Positions 17,601 through 26,353 are shown, numbered from the stretch's first letter. The stretch: 64,000 nt of DNA from DASXKD01 sp963707905 (GCA_963707905.1 CAVPSA010000028.1:184710-248709); one strand, 5' to 3'. Numbers and translations: made by a program. Notes: generated by a model not told the origin, from the letters alone.

Positions 17601-18401
17601 TCATCCGCCGTCCGGCTGCTCGAAGAAGGTGCCGCCGCGGCCGCGGAGCACGACGTCCCAGGCGTAGCCGAGCGCCCATTCCGGCACGGTCAGGCCGAGG
17701 TCGAACCGGGAGATCAGCCGGTCCCTGGCCGCCTCCGGCACCGAGTTGAAGATCGGGTCCTGGAAGAACAGCGGATCGCCGGGGAAGAACATCTGGGTCA
17801 CCAGGCGCTGGGCGAAGGCGCGGCCGAACAGCGAGAAGTGGATGTGCGCGGGCCGCCAGGCGTTCGGGTGGTTCCGCCACGGGTAGGAGCCCGGCTTGAT
17901 GGTGACGAACCGGTACCGGCCCTGCGAGTCGGTCACGCACCGGCCCACCCCGGTGAAGTTCGGGTCGAGCGGCGCGGGGTGGTCGTCCACCACGTGCCGG
18001 TAGCGGCCACCGGCGTTGGGCTGCCAGATCTCGATGAGGGTGCCCGGCACCGGCCGGCCGTCTGAGTCGAGCACCCGCCCGGACACGATGATCCGCTGGC
18101 CCTGCGGCTCGCCCTCGTGCTGTGCGGTCAGGTCGGCGTCGGCCGCGGTGACCCGTTCCGCTCCGAGCAGCGGCCCGGTGATCTCGGTCAGCCGGTGCGG
18201 GAGCAGCACCAGTGGCTGGTGCGGCGCGCGCAGTGCCGTCGAGCGGTAGCCCGGGTAGTCCAGCGGCGGATGGACGCCGGACGGCCGCTCGTAGGGGGTC
18301 ACGGCAAGCCCGGAGCCGGACGCCGGCGGGTGACTTGGGCGGGGTGGTGGGGTCGGGGCTGGCCTTGGGTGGGGTGGTGGGGTCGGGGCTGGTATTGCCA
18401 T
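17601..18401 (-). CDS. pcaH: Protocatechuate 3,4-dioxygenase beta subunit PcaH
   Basis: A 266-residue intradiol dioxygenase. The iron-ligand features of the catalytic beta subunit are present: Tyr in GGRYRHVVDD, Tyr in KPGSYPWRN and His-x-His in RPAHIHFSLFG. With PcaG it opens protocatechuate to 3-carboxy-cis,cis-muconate using Fe(III) and O2. The first 27 residues are a Pro/Ala-rich extension encoded by a 30-base tandem repeat. ATG 18401 shares a base with the pcaJ stop (TGATG) and has GAAGGA 8 bases upstream, so this start is likely despite the unusual extension. A 181-base gap separates it from pcaG. Confidence 0.9.
   Translation of the reverse strand: MAIPAPTPPPHPRPAPTPPPRPSHPPASGSGLAVTPYERPSGVHPPLDYPGYRSTALRAPHQPLVLLPHRLTEITGPLLGAERVTAADADLTAQHEGEPQGQRIIVSGRVLDSDGRPVPGTLIEIWQPNAGGRYRHVVDDHPAPLDPNFTGVGRCVTDSQGRYRFVTIKPGSYPWRNHPNAWRPAHIHFSLFGRAFAQRLVTQMFFPGDPLFFQDPIFNSVPEAARDRLISRFDLGLTVPEWALGYAWDVVLRGRGGTFFEQPDGG
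18334..18392. repeat. 30-bp tandem repeat in the 5' end of pcaH
   Basis: Two copies, starting at 18334 and 18364, differ at one base over about 29 bases. The period of 30 keeps the reading frame, so it encodes a duplicated ten-residue PAPTPPPHPR-like unit in the PcaH N-terminal extension. Confidence 0.75.
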
Positions 18402-19195
18402 CAGTGTGATCCTTCGGAAGCAGGGGTCATGGCCTGCAGCGCCCGCAGGGCGGAAAGCTCCGCGGCCGAGGGGGGCGCCAGCACCTCAAGGCTGCCGGAG
18501 ACCGCCAGGTCCCAGCCCGTGCCGGCCTGCGCCTGCGCCGGCGTGACCCCCGGGTACACGCCGGTCAGGGTCAGCTCGCCGGTCGCCGGGTCCGGTTCGA
18601 GCACGCCGAGGTCGGTGATGACCTTGCGGGGGCCCGCCCCGCTCAGGCCGAGCCGCTCGCGGTCCCCCCGCCCGGTGCCGTACCCGACGGACGTCACGAA
18701 GTCCACCCGCTCCACGAAGGACCGGCGGCTCTGCCGGACGATGATGATGACCTCACGGCAGAAGGCGGCGATCTCCGGCGCTCCCCCGGCACCGGGAAGC
18801 CGGACCTTCGGGTTCGCGTAGGTACTGCCGATGACCGTGGTGTTGATGTTGCCGAACCTGTCCAGCTGGGCCGCGCCGAGGAAGCCCACGTCGATCCGGC
18901 CGGGCTGCAGCCAGTAGTTGAAGATCTCCGGCACGCTGACCACCGCGTCCGCCGTCTCGGCGAGCACCCCGTCGCCGATGGACAGCGGCAGCCAGCCGGG
19001 CTTGGCGCCGATCGTGCCGGACTCGTAGATGAGCACCAGCCCCGGGGCGTGCGTGGCCCTGGCCAGGTTGGCCGCCGCGCTCGGCAGGCCGATCCCGACG
19101 AAGCACGTCATACCGTCCCGCAGGGCGCGGGCGGCGCACGCCGTCATCATCTCGTCGGCGGTGAAGTCGCCCGCTTTCGCAGCCGCGCGGCTCAT
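18401..19195 (-). CDS. pcaJ: 3-oxoadipate CoA-transferase beta subunit
   Basis: A 264-residue class I CoA-transferase subunit. It has TCFVGIGLPSAAANLA, the presumed catalytic Glu58 in LIYESGTIG, and GAAQLDRFGNINTTVIG. It transfers CoA from succinyl-CoA to 3-oxoadipate, the penultimate step of the beta-ketoadipate pathway. It lies 5 bases after the alpha subunit and overlaps the pcaH start by one base. CatJ-type naming is equally possible; the adjacent pcaGH genes favour pcaJ. Confidence 0.88.
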   Translation of the reverse strand: MSRAAAKAGDFTADEMMTACAARALRDGMTCFVGIGLPSAAANLARATHAPGLVLIYESGTIGAKPGWLPLSIGDGVLAETADAVVSVPEIFNYWLQPGRIDVGFLGAAQLDRFGNINTTVIGSTYANPKVRLPGAGGAPEIAAFCREVIIIVRQSRRSFVERVDFVTSVGYGTGRGDRERLGLSGAGPRKVITDLGVLEPDPATGELTLTGVYPGVTPAQAQAGTGWDLAVSGSLEVLAPPSAAELSALRALQAMTPASEGSH

Positions 19196-19200
19196 GCGCC

Positions 19201-20067
19201 TTATCCTTCCTCGCCTGCTTTGGCGCTGGCCAGCCCGGCCGGGTCCGTGGCATCGAAGACGTCGGTCTTCAGCCAGCTCAAGAACCGCTCCCGGTCCCTG
19301 CTGATGGCGTCCCAGGTCACGTAGTAGTCGTTGTCACGCTGCGAGTAGCCCAGGGCGTAGGACGGGTGCGCGCCGCCGGGAGCGTGGGCCACGTAGTCGA
19401 CCGTCCACGACGGCAGCACGATCGCCTGCGTTCTGGGCGCCAGCTCAGCCACGATCTCCTCGACCGTCACCACCGACCGGCGGGCGCCTAGCACCGCCTC
19501 TTTCTGCACCCCGGTGATCCCCCAGAGCTGGACGTTCCCGGCCCGGTCGGCCTGCTGGGCGTGGATGACCGCCACGTCGGGCGTGAGGGCGGCGACGGCG
19601 GTCAGCCGTTCCCCGGTGAACGGGCAGGTGATCGCGCGGACCGCGGGCTGGCCGTCCAGCCCCGGCAGGCCCTCGAGACCGGTACCGCCGTAGCCGCGCA
19701 GCACCGCGAACGGCAGCCCGGCGGCGCCGGCCACGTAGCGGTTCGCCATGCCCGCGTGGCTGTGTTCCTCCAGTTGCAGCGGGCCGGGCCAGCCGTTCTC
19801 CACCGCATCACGGAACCGGTGCAGCGAGCCGACGCCGGGGTTACCGCCCCAGGAGAAGATCAGCCTGCTCGCGCAGCCGGCCCCGATGATCTGGTCGTAG
19901 ATCACGTCCGGCGTCATCCGGATCAGCGTGAGGTCGCGGCGCTGCTGCCGGATCAGCTCATGCCCTGCCGCGAACGGTATGAGGTGTGTGAACCCCTCCA
20001 TGGCCACGGAGTCGCCGTCATGAATGGTCGCGGCGATGGCCTCGGCGAGTGACACGATCCGCGCCAT
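19201..20067 (-). CDS. pcaI: 3-oxoadipate CoA-transferase alpha subunit
   Basis: A 288-residue partner of the beta subunit: SLAEAIAATIHDGDSVAMEG at the start, GGNPGVGSLHRFRDA and HAQQADRAGNVQLWGI within. ATG 20067 is chosen because AGGAGG lies about 10 bases upstream; the longer frame to 20175 is unlike the family. First of the tight pcaI-J-H-G-D block, 147 bases downstream of pcaC. Confidence 0.88.
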   Translation of the reverse strand: MARIVSLAEAIAATIHDGDSVAMEGFTHLIPFAAGHELIRQQRRDLTLIRMTPDVIYDQIIGAGCASRLIFSWGGNPGVGSLHRFRDAVENGWPGPLQLEEHSHAGMANRYVAGAAGLPFAVLRGYGGTGLEGLPGLDGQPAVRAITCPFTGERLTAVAALTPDVAVIHAQQADRAGNVQLWGITGVQKEAVLGARRSVVTVEEIVAELAPRTQAIVLPSWTVDYVAHAPGGAHPSYALGYSQRDNDYYVTWDAISRDRERFLSWLKTDVFDATDPAGLASAKAGEEG

Positions 20068-20214
20068 GCCTTGGTGCCTCCTGACCCGATGAGGGCAGCC
20101 GTCACAATCCTCATCGTCTTTGGCCGCGATCAGTACAAGCGTGCGAGATACGGACACTCTAGCCTCCAGCGCCACCCACCCGGTAGCGGGGTCCCGGTCA
20201 CCCGGGGCGCGGCC

Positions 20215-20601
20215 TCAGCCTGCCTGTCCCTCCTCGGCGAGGACCCGCGCGGCGACGGCGAACGCCCGGTTTGCCGCTGGCACACCGGCATACACGGCGG
20301 TGTGCAGCAGCACCTCGGAGATCTGCTCGGGGGTGAGCCCGTTGCGCAGTGCGGCCCGCAGATGCATCGCGAGTTCCTCATCCTGGCGCAGCACCACCAG
20401 CGCGGTGAGCGTGACCATGCTGCGCTCCGCCCGCGACAGCCCACCCCGTGACCAGATCTCCCCCCAGGCATACCGCGTGATGAAGTCCTGAAAGTCCGCC
20501 GTAACCGGAGTCGTATTGGCCACCGCCCGGTCCACATGCGCATCCCCCAGCACCTCCCGCCGCACCCTCATCCCCTGAGCACTGCGGCTGGTGTCGTCCA
20601 T
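20215..20601 (-). CDS. pcaC: 4-carboxymuconolactone decarboxylase
   Basis: A 128-residue single-domain carboxymuconolactone decarboxylase: MRVRREVLGDAHVDRA, ITRYAWGEIWSRGGL, the helix DEELAMHLRAAL and LLHTAVYAGVPAANRAF with conserved His. It converts 4-carboxymuconolactone to 3-oxoadipate enol-lactone. It is not fused to PcaD, which is a separate gene here. ATG 20601 has GGGAGG four bases upstream; GTG 20613 is an alternative. It heads the local pca block, after the two-component genes. Confidence 0.88.
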   Translation of the reverse strand: MDDTSRSAQGMRVRREVLGDAHVDRAVANTTPVTADFQDFITRYAWGEIWSRGGLSRAERSMVTLTALVVLRQDEELAMHLRAALRNGLTPEQISEVLLHTAVYAGVPAANRAFAVAARVLAEEGQAG

Positions 20602-20657
20602 CTCGCCTCCCACGGTTCGTCGCGGGGAACACTACCGGGGCAGCACCTCTGCTCCGG

Positions 20658-21302
20658 TCAGGAGTTCAGGTATGCCAGCACAGCCAGCACGCGCCGGTTG
20701 TCGTCCTGGTCGGCTGCCAGCCCGAGCTTGGTGAAGATGCTGGTGGTGTGCTTGCTTACCGCCTTCTCCGTGATGAACAGCCGCTGCGCGATCGCGGTGT
20801 TCGAGCGCCCCTCGGCCATCAGCTCGAGCACCTCGCGCTCCCGCCCGGACAGCCGGCTGATCGGCTCGTCCCGGGAACGGCGGCCGAGCAGCTTGGTGAC
20901 CACCTCGGGATCCATGACCGTGCCGCCGGCCGCCACCGTGCGGATCGCGTCCACGAACTGGTCGTCGCTGAACACCCGGTCCTTGAGCAGGTAGCCGACC
21001 GCGCCCGCCTGGTCGGCGAGCAGTTCACGGGCGTACAGCTGCTCGACGTACTGCGACAGCAGCAGCACCGGCAGGCCGGGCACCTCACGCCGGGCCGCGA
21101 GCGCGGCCTGCAGCCCGTCGTCGGCGAACGCCGGCGGCAGCCGGACGTCCACCACGGCGATGTCTGGCCGGTGCTCGAGCAGCGCGCACAGCAGTCCCGG
21201 CGCGGAATCCACCGCTGCGGCGATCTCGAAGTCGTGCGCGGAGAGCAGCCTGGTGAGCCCGTCCCTCAGCAGGAACAGGTCTTCGGCGACAACAACGCGC
21301 AC
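20658..21302 (-). CDS. LuxR/NarL-type response regulator
   Basis: A 214-residue regulator. The receiver domain (1-120) has phospho-acceptor Asp in AVVDVRLPP and Lys in GYLLKDRVF. The C-terminal LuxR helix-turn-helix (LSGREREVLELMAEGRSNTA onward) starts near 148. It overlaps the upstream kinase gene by 37 bases and clearly pairs with it. It lies between pcaB and pcaC in the same orientation; a link to aromatic catabolism is possible but not shown. Confidence 0.92.
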   Translation of the reverse strand: MRVVVAEDLFLLRDGLTRLLSAHDFEIAAAVDSAPGLLCALLEHRPDIAVVDVRLPPAFADDGLQAALAARREVPGLPVLLLSQYVEQLYARELLADQAGAVGYLLKDRVFSDDQFVDAIRTVAAGGTVMDPEVVTKLLGRRSRDEPISRLSGREREVLELMAEGRSNTAIAQRLFITEKAVSKHTTSIFTKLGLAADQDDNRRVLAVLAYLNS

Positions 21303-23035
21303 GGCACCTCCATGGCAATCATGGTGGGACCACCCGGCGGGCTGCTCACGGCCATGATGCCATCGAACGTGCCGAGCCGCCGTTCCACGCCCAGCAGTCC
21401 GGTCCCCTGCGCCGGGTCCGCCCCGCCGACCCCGTCGTCGGCCACCTGGATCCGCAGCATGCCCGAGGAGTACTGGATGCGGATTCCGGCATGGCGCGCG
21501 CCGGAATGCTTCACCGCGTTGGCCAATGCCTCCGCGATCGCGAAGTAGCAGGCCGACTCGACCGGCGCGGTCAGGCGGCCGGGCAGGTCAACCTCAAGCG
21601 CGGTCGGCAGCGGCGTGTCGAGCACCAGCGCCTGCACCGCGTGGCCGAGGCCGCGGTCGGCGAGCACCGGCGGGCAGATCCCGCGGATCAGGTCACGCAA
21701 CTCGTTCAGGGCCCGGACCGAGGTCTCCCTCGCCTCGGCGACCAGCGCCAGCGCGGCCTGCGGGCTGCCCGGGAGCACCCGCTCCACCGCCCGCAGGTTC
21801 ATGCCGAGCGCGACCAGGCGGGCCTGCGCCCCGTCGTGCAGGTCCCGCTCGATCCGGCGAAGTTCGGCGGCAGCGGCGTCCACGGCATGGCCGCGGCTCT
21901 CGGTCAGCCGTGCCACCCGGCCCGCCAGGTCGGCATCGGGTGCCGGGGAGCGCAGGTGCGCACCGATGGTCCGGGGCACCAGCCAGGCACCGAGGGCCAG
22001 GAACGCGCTCGCCTCGGCCCCGGCGGCGATGGCCGACTTCGGGCCATCGACCCAGACCGGGCCGTAGAACATGGGGTGCTGGTAGAACCCCGGCGACGCC
22101 TGCCAGTGCGCCGCGATCAGGTACCCGATGGCGGCCAGCGCGGCCAGCGCGAACGGCACAAAGTCGGCGGAGACCACCGGCCACCGGATCACGACGATCA
22201 CCACTGCGGCGGTGACAGCGGCGATCGCCCATGGGTCCGCGCCGAAGGCGGCCATGCCGACCGCCACTACCGGTGGCAGCAGCAGCGCCCAGCGGTTCGC
22301 GGCCAGCCACCGCCGCAGTTCCGGCATCCGCGCGGCGGCCAGCGGCCGGACGCCGCGCAGCATCCGCGGCGCGAGCCAGAGGCCGAGGGTGAGCAGCAGC
22401 AGCGCCACCGGGACCAGCAGCCGGCCCTGCCACCAGCCGGACTGGACGACGCTGCCGACGGAGAACTGCGCGATAGGCGGCCCGGGCGGCTTGGACGGCG
22501 TTACTGCGTAGGCGTGGATGGTCTTGCTCTGGCCCAGTGCGGCGTGGACCGTGCGGTAGTACTGCACCTTCCCGGCCGGCACCACTTGCCAGTCACCCCG
22601 GTAGACCGGCGTGATCACACCCTTGTCGGGCGGGGCGACCACCCGGCCTGCCCCCAGGGCGGGCGTCTTGCCAGCCCAGTAGGTGACGGTCCGGCCTTTC
22701 CCCGGTACCTCGGTGATCGCCACCCGGGCAGCCAGGCCCCCCGGCTTCACGAAGATGTTCTGCACCATCCAGCTGACCGACCCGCCGGGGGCCATCGCGG
22801 CCACCACCAGCCCGGCGAGGCCCGCGGAGATCATGCTGAACGGCAGCAGGGCCGCGGCCAGCAGGGGCTTTCTGGCCACCACGGCCAGCGCGATCAGCAC
22901 CAGGGCCACGGTCCAGAAGTGCACCCCGGCCAGGGCCATCCCCATCGCGGCCACCGGAACGAGCAGGCCGCCCCAGCCGACCCGGCGCAGCAGCCTGCCC
23001 ACGATCCGCCACATCAGCATGATGAATATCCACAT
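21266..23035 (-). CDS. NarL-type sensor histidine kinase with extracytoplasmic loop
   Basis: A 589-residue membrane kinase. Several hydrophobic segments (about 5-80, then 190-330) flank an extracytoplasmic stretch of about 100 residues (ITEVPGKGRTVTYWAGKTP and following). The cytoplasmic part has the HisKA_3 motif IERDLHDGAQARLVALGMNL and an HATPase with VADDGVGGADP and GTGLLGVERRLG. ATG 23035 precedes the first hydrophobic segment and gives the natural start. The signal is unknown. Confidence 0.9.
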   Translation of the reverse strand: MWIFIMLMWRIVGRLLRRVGWGGLLVPVAAMGMALAGVHFWTVALVLIALAVVARKPLLAAALLPFSMISAGLAGLVVAAMAPGGSVSWMVQNIFVKPGGLAARVAITEVPGKGRTVTYWAGKTPALGAGRVVAPPDKGVITPVYRGDWQVVPAGKVQYYRTVHAALGQSKTIHAYAVTPSKPPGPPIAQFSVGSVVQSGWWQGRLLVPVALLLLTLGLWLAPRMLRGVRPLAAARMPELRRWLAANRWALLLPPVVAVGMAAFGADPWAIAAVTAAVVIVVIRWPVVSADFVPFALAALAAIGYLIAAHWQASPGFYQHPMFYGPVWVDGPKSAIAAGAEASAFLALGAWLVPRTIGAHLRSPAPDADLAGRVARLTESRGHAVDAAAAELRRIERDLHDGAQARLVALGMNLRAVERVLPGSPQAALALVAEARETSVRALNELRDLIRGICPPVLADRGLGHAVQALVLDTPLPTALEVDLPGRLTAPVESACYFAIAEALANAVKHSGARHAGIRIQYSSGMLRIQVADDGVGGADPAQGTGLLGVERRLGTFDGIMAVSSPPGGPTMIAMEVPCALLSPKTCSC

Positions 23036-23167
23036 GCTGCCATCGTGGCCCCTGTCTGGCCTGGTCCGCCATGGGCGGGCACCCAATCCCTGGTAGGCCT
23101 GGACCTACTTTTGCGGCCGCCTCCCGCGCTGGATGCGCCGGAGGCGGCCATTACCGCGAGTTGTTAG

Positions 23168-23692
23168 CTAGTACCAGCCGTAGGCGTGCTGCTGCCGCCA
23201 GGCCCAGTACGGGGTCCGGTATCTGGCCTGGATGTACCGCATGCCCCAGCGGATCTGGGTGCGTGCGTTCCATTGCCAGCCCGGTCCCGCGCTGGACATC
23301 TTGCTGCCCGGAACCGCCTGCGGGATGCCGTAAGCGCCCGAGTACGGGTTGGACGCGTAACGGTTCCACCCGCTTTCGGTGGCCCATAGCCGGTTCAGGT
23401 ACTTGAATTGCCAGGCCTTCCAGCCGAACCGGTGGGCAAGCATCGCCTTGGCGATCTGCCGCGGTGTGCGTGGTGGTGGCTGGTCCTGGCGCGCGGACGG
23501 CGCGACGGCCGCCCGGGGTGCCGCGATGGCCGTCAGCATGACGGCCGGGGCAGGATCTGGCCGGCTGGTGCCGGTGACCCGGGCCGCGCTGCTGGTGGTG
23601 GTGCTGGCCAGGGCGGTCGTGACCATCACCGCCCCGGCGAGTGCGAGAGTAATCGAGATAGGAATGCGCTGATATGTCCACTTGCGGGACAA
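23168..23692 (-). CDS. Secreted lytic-transglycosylase-like protein
   Basis: A 174-residue exported protein. It has a signal peptide (about 1-35, TYQRIPISITLALAGAVMVT), a low-complexity Ala/Pro linker, then a C-terminal transglycosylase-like domain: FGWKAWQFKYLNRLWATESG with likely catalytic Glu, NPYSGAYGIPQAVPGSKM and IRWGMRYIQARY. This is the small aggregation-promoting-factor/SLT-like class that cuts peptidoglycan in Actinobacteria. A 288-base leader with stable stems precedes it, see 23838-23918. Confidence 0.87.
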   Translation of the reverse strand: MSRKWTYQRIPISITLALAGAVMVTTALASTTTSSAARVTGTSRPDPAPAVMLTAIAAPRAAVAPSARQDQPPPRTPRQIAKAMLAHRFGWKAWQFKYLNRLWATESGWNRYASNPYSGAYGIPQAVPGSKMSSAGPGWQWNARTQIRWGMRYIQARYRTPYWAWRQQHAYGWY

Positions 23693-23837
23693 AGGGCACC
23701 TTTGATCGGGCGCACCATAGTGCGCTCAGCTTCCGCCCATGACGCATGCCTGATCAGCGGAAAAGGCGGCTGCGGGCATGGGCCTGCGGATGTGACGCAG
23801 GGTCAGGGCGTCAGCGTCGCGTTCCGCGACTCACCGG

Positions 23838-23918
23838 CAGGCAGGGCGCTGCCTTGCACTTCCATTTCGCGGGGACATTGCCGCCTTATCCGCGACTTGT
23901 CACCTGGTGACTCCCCGC
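23838..23918 (-). promoter_or_regulatory. Structured leader upstream of the transglycosylase-like gene
   Basis: In the 288-base gap to pcaB, on the minus strand, GCGGGGA (23918-23912) pairs with TCCCCGC (23875-23869). Immediately inside the outer stem's upstream arm is the near-perfect hairpin GTCACCTGGTGAC (23899-23911). A further GGCAG/CTGCC stem lies at about 23836-23853. Actinobacterial cell-wall lytic genes often carry c-di-AMP (ydaO-type) riboswitches here. I cannot match that consensus by eye, so the class is open. Confidence 0.4.
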
Positions 23919-23980
23919 TAATAACTCTCCGTTCACAAGCACTACTATGAGTAGCCATTCACGGTGACCTTAAACACCGA

Positions 23981-25357
23981 TCAGCCCGCCGGCAAGGACC
24001 GCCGCGCGTGCGCGGCAAGCGCCGCGTCGGTGAACGCCCCGGCCGAGCCGAGGTAGCCCGCGGGGTCCAGGGCCGCGTCGATCTGGGCGCTGGTGACGCC
24101 CGCACCGTCCATCCAGCCGGCCAGCTCCGGCACACCGAGCAGGGATTCGCGGAGCGTGCCGCCGACGGCAACCGCGTGCGCGCTGGCCCGGGCGACCAGA
24201 TCGTGCGCGGCGGCCCGGCCCAGGGCGGGGGCCAGCAGCCCGGCCACGGCCTCGGCCAGCGGCAACCCGCGGGTGGCATCGAGATTCGCCCGCATCCGGG
24301 CCGGGTCCACCACCAGGCCGCCGGTCAGGTCCACCGCCCAGGAGGCCGCGGACCCGGTCACCCGCAGCACATCGGCGAAGGGCTCCCACTCGGCGTGCCA
24401 GGCGCCGGCGGCCCGCTGATGCTCCTGCTCGGCCGCGGCGGCCAGGGTCGCGACCAGGCCGGGCACCCTCCGGGTGCAGCCGAGGATGGCGATGGCGGCC
24501 ACCGGGTTCTGCTTGTGCGGCATCGCCGAGGAGCCGCCCCGGCGCTCCCCGCCCGAGCCCCCGCCGCCTTCCCGCACCTCAGCGACCTCGGACTGGGCCA
24601 AAAGGGTCACATCCCTGGCGATCTTCGCCAGCGCCGCGGCTGCGGCGGCGCAGGCTGCGGCAACCTCGACGATGCGCGACCGGTCGGTGTGCCAGGGCAG
24701 CACCGGCTGGGCCAGATCCAGTTCCTCGGCGAGCAGCCGGGCCACGGCGGGCCCGTCGGCGCCCAGCGACGCCAGCGTCCCCGCCGCGCCGCCGAATTGC
24801 ACGGCCAGGCGCTGCGCCCGCACCCGCGCCACGGTCTCGCCCGCTTCGCCCAGGCCGGTCAGCCAGCCGGCCGCGACCAGGCCGAAGGTGACGGGGACGG
24901 CCTGCTGCAGCAGCGTACGGCCGATCATCAGGGTGTCCCGGTGGGCCGTGGCAAGCCGGGCGCAGCCGCCGGCCGCGGCGGCCAGGTCCGCCGCCATCGC
25001 GTCCAGGGCGCCCCTGGCCAGCAGCATGGCCGCGGTGTCGATGATGTCCTGGCTGGTCGCACCGCGGTGGACGGTCTCGGCCGCCTCGGCGGGTGCGGCC
25101 CTGCGCAGCGCGGCGACCAGTGCGGGGACCGGGTTGCCCGACAGCGCCGCCTGCTTGCCGAGCGCGCCGGCGTCGAAGCTTCCCGCCGCTGCCGCGGTCA
25201 CCGCCGCGCCCGCGCCGGCCGGCGCAAGCCCGGCCCGCTCCAGCGCCCGGGCCAGCGCCGCCTCGGTGGCCAGCATGGCCCGCAGCCACGCCTGGCTGCC
25301 CGTCGCGGCGGCGCCCCGCGAGAACACCCCGTCAAACAGCCCCGCGTCCTCTGCCAC
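23981..25357 (-). CDS. pcaB: 3-carboxy-cis,cis-muconate cycloisomerase PcaB
   Basis: A 458-residue fumarase/aspartase superfamily lyase. It has VHRGATSQDIIDTAAMLLAR near 95, the superfamily signature GSSAMPHKQNPVA near 290, and EWEPFADVLRVTGSAASWAV. The signature plus nearby pcaGHC identify the cycloisomerase that makes 4-carboxymuconolactone. It is 10 bases downstream of the rhomboid gene and about 4.8 kb before pcaC in transcription order, separated by the transglycosylase and two-component genes. Confidence 0.88.
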   Translation of the reverse strand: MAEDAGLFDGVFSRGAAATGSQAWLRAMLATEAALARALERAGLAPAGAGAAVTAAAAGSFDAGALGKQAALSGNPVPALVAALRRAAPAEAAETVHRGATSQDIIDTAAMLLARGALDAMAADLAAAAGGCARLATAHRDTLMIGRTLLQQAVPVTFGLVAAGWLTGLGEAGETVARVRAQRLAVQFGGAAGTLASLGADGPAVARLLAEELDLAQPVLPWHTDRSRIVEVAAACAAAAAALAKIARDVTLLAQSEVAEVREGGGGSGGERRGGSSAMPHKQNPVAAIAILGCTRRVPGLVATLAAAAEQEHQRAAGAWHAEWEPFADVLRVTGSAASWAVDLTGGLVVDPARMRANLDATRGLPLAEAVAGLLAPALGRAAAHDLVARASAHAVAVGGTLRESLLGVPELAGWMDGAGVTSAQIDAALDPAGYLGSAGAFTDAALAAHARRSLPAG

Positions 25358-25366
25358 GGGCCGAGA

Positions 25367-26146
25367 TTAGCGCGCGGGCACGGACGAGGCCGCGGAACTG
25401 GCCGCGCGCACGACGAGGCCGACCAGCAGGCCCGCGACGAAACCGAACACGTGCGCCACGTAGGCCACGCCACCGCCGCCGCCGATGCCGCCGACCGCGT
25501 AGGCCCACTGGAGCACGAACCACAGCCCGAGGACCAGCCAGGCGGGGATCTTCAGCGGGATGAAGAAGAGGAACGGCACCAGGCTCCAGACCCGCGCCCG
25601 CGGGTAGAGCGCCAGGTAGGCGCCCAGCACCCCGGCGATGGCACCGGACGCGCCGACCAGCGGCTCGACGGAGCCCGGATGCACGAACGCGAACCCGTAA
25701 GCGGCCACGTACCCGCAGGCCACGTAGAAGATCAGGTACGGAATCTTGCGGAACCTGTCCTCGACGTTGTTCCCGAAGACCAGCAGGAAGAGCATGTTGC
25801 CGAGCAGATGCAGCCAGCCCGCGTGCACGAACATCGCGGTGAGCACCGAGAGCACCGGGCTCTTCTGATAGCTGGGCCGCCCGGCCACGCAGGCCGGGCC
25901 ACGCTGGGTGAGCACCGCCGGGCCGGTCACCACCACGCGCAGCGGCCGGCCGGAGACAAGTTCCCTGGGAATCGCGCCGTAGTGGTAGTCGAAGGCCTCC
26001 TGCCGGCACACCGTGGCCGCCTGCGGCAGGCTGCCCGGCAGCATCCCCGGTGTGAGCAGCAGCACCACCACGTTGGCCGCGATCAGGCCGTAGGTGATCC
26101 AGGGGGTCCGGCGCAGCGGGTTGACGTCGTGAACCGGGATCACCAT
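25367..26146 (-). CDS. Rhomboid family intramembrane serine protease
   Basis: A 259-residue membrane protein with about six hydrophobic segments. It carries the rhomboid signature HAGWLHLLGNMLFLLVFGNN, catalytic Ser in VGASGAIAGVLGAYLALYPR and catalytic His in YVAHVFGFVAGLL. An extra loop of about 65 residues between the first two membrane segments holds two Cys. It is followed after 10 bases by pcaB, though a functional link is unlikely. Confidence 0.9.
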   Translation of the reverse strand: MVIPVHDVNPLRRTPWITYGLIAANVVVLLLTPGMLPGSLPQAATVCRQEAFDYHYGAIPRELVSGRPLRVVVTGPAVLTQRGPACVAGRPSYQKSPVLSVLTAMFVHAGWLHLLGNMLFLLVFGNNVEDRFRKIPYLIFYVACGYVAAYGFAFVHPGSVEPLVGASGAIAGVLGAYLALYPRARVWSLVPFLFFIPLKIPAWLVLGLWFVLQWAYAVGGIGGGGGVAYVAHVFGFVAGLLVGLVVRAASSAASSVPAR

Positions 26147-26189
26147 GGCAAAAGCCTGCCAGGCAAACGTGTTTCGCGCACGGTGCTAA

Positions 26190-26353
26190 CCCGGGGGGAC
26201 GACCCCCCGGAACCCCCCGCTGGCCTACGGCCCGGTTCCTCCGTCACCGGCCGCGGCTGGCCCGGGGGACGACCCCCGGAACCCCCCGCTGGCCTACGGC
26301 CCGGTTCCTCCGTCACCGGGCCGCGGCCCTGCTGGCCCGGGGAAGACCCCGGT
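26190..26353. repeat. 71-bp tandem direct repeat with hairpin cores
   Basis: Two nearly identical copies begin at 26190 and 26261, with a third truncated copy from about 26336. Each copy opens with a short inverted core (CCGGGGG, ACGA, CCCCCGG type) followed by a conserved arm including GCTGGCCTACGGCCCGGTTC. The repeat fills the gap between the rhomboid start and the SigE-type gene. A related GGGGCGCGACCCC sequence lies at 12546-12559, so the core may be a dispersed element. Confidence 0.8.
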
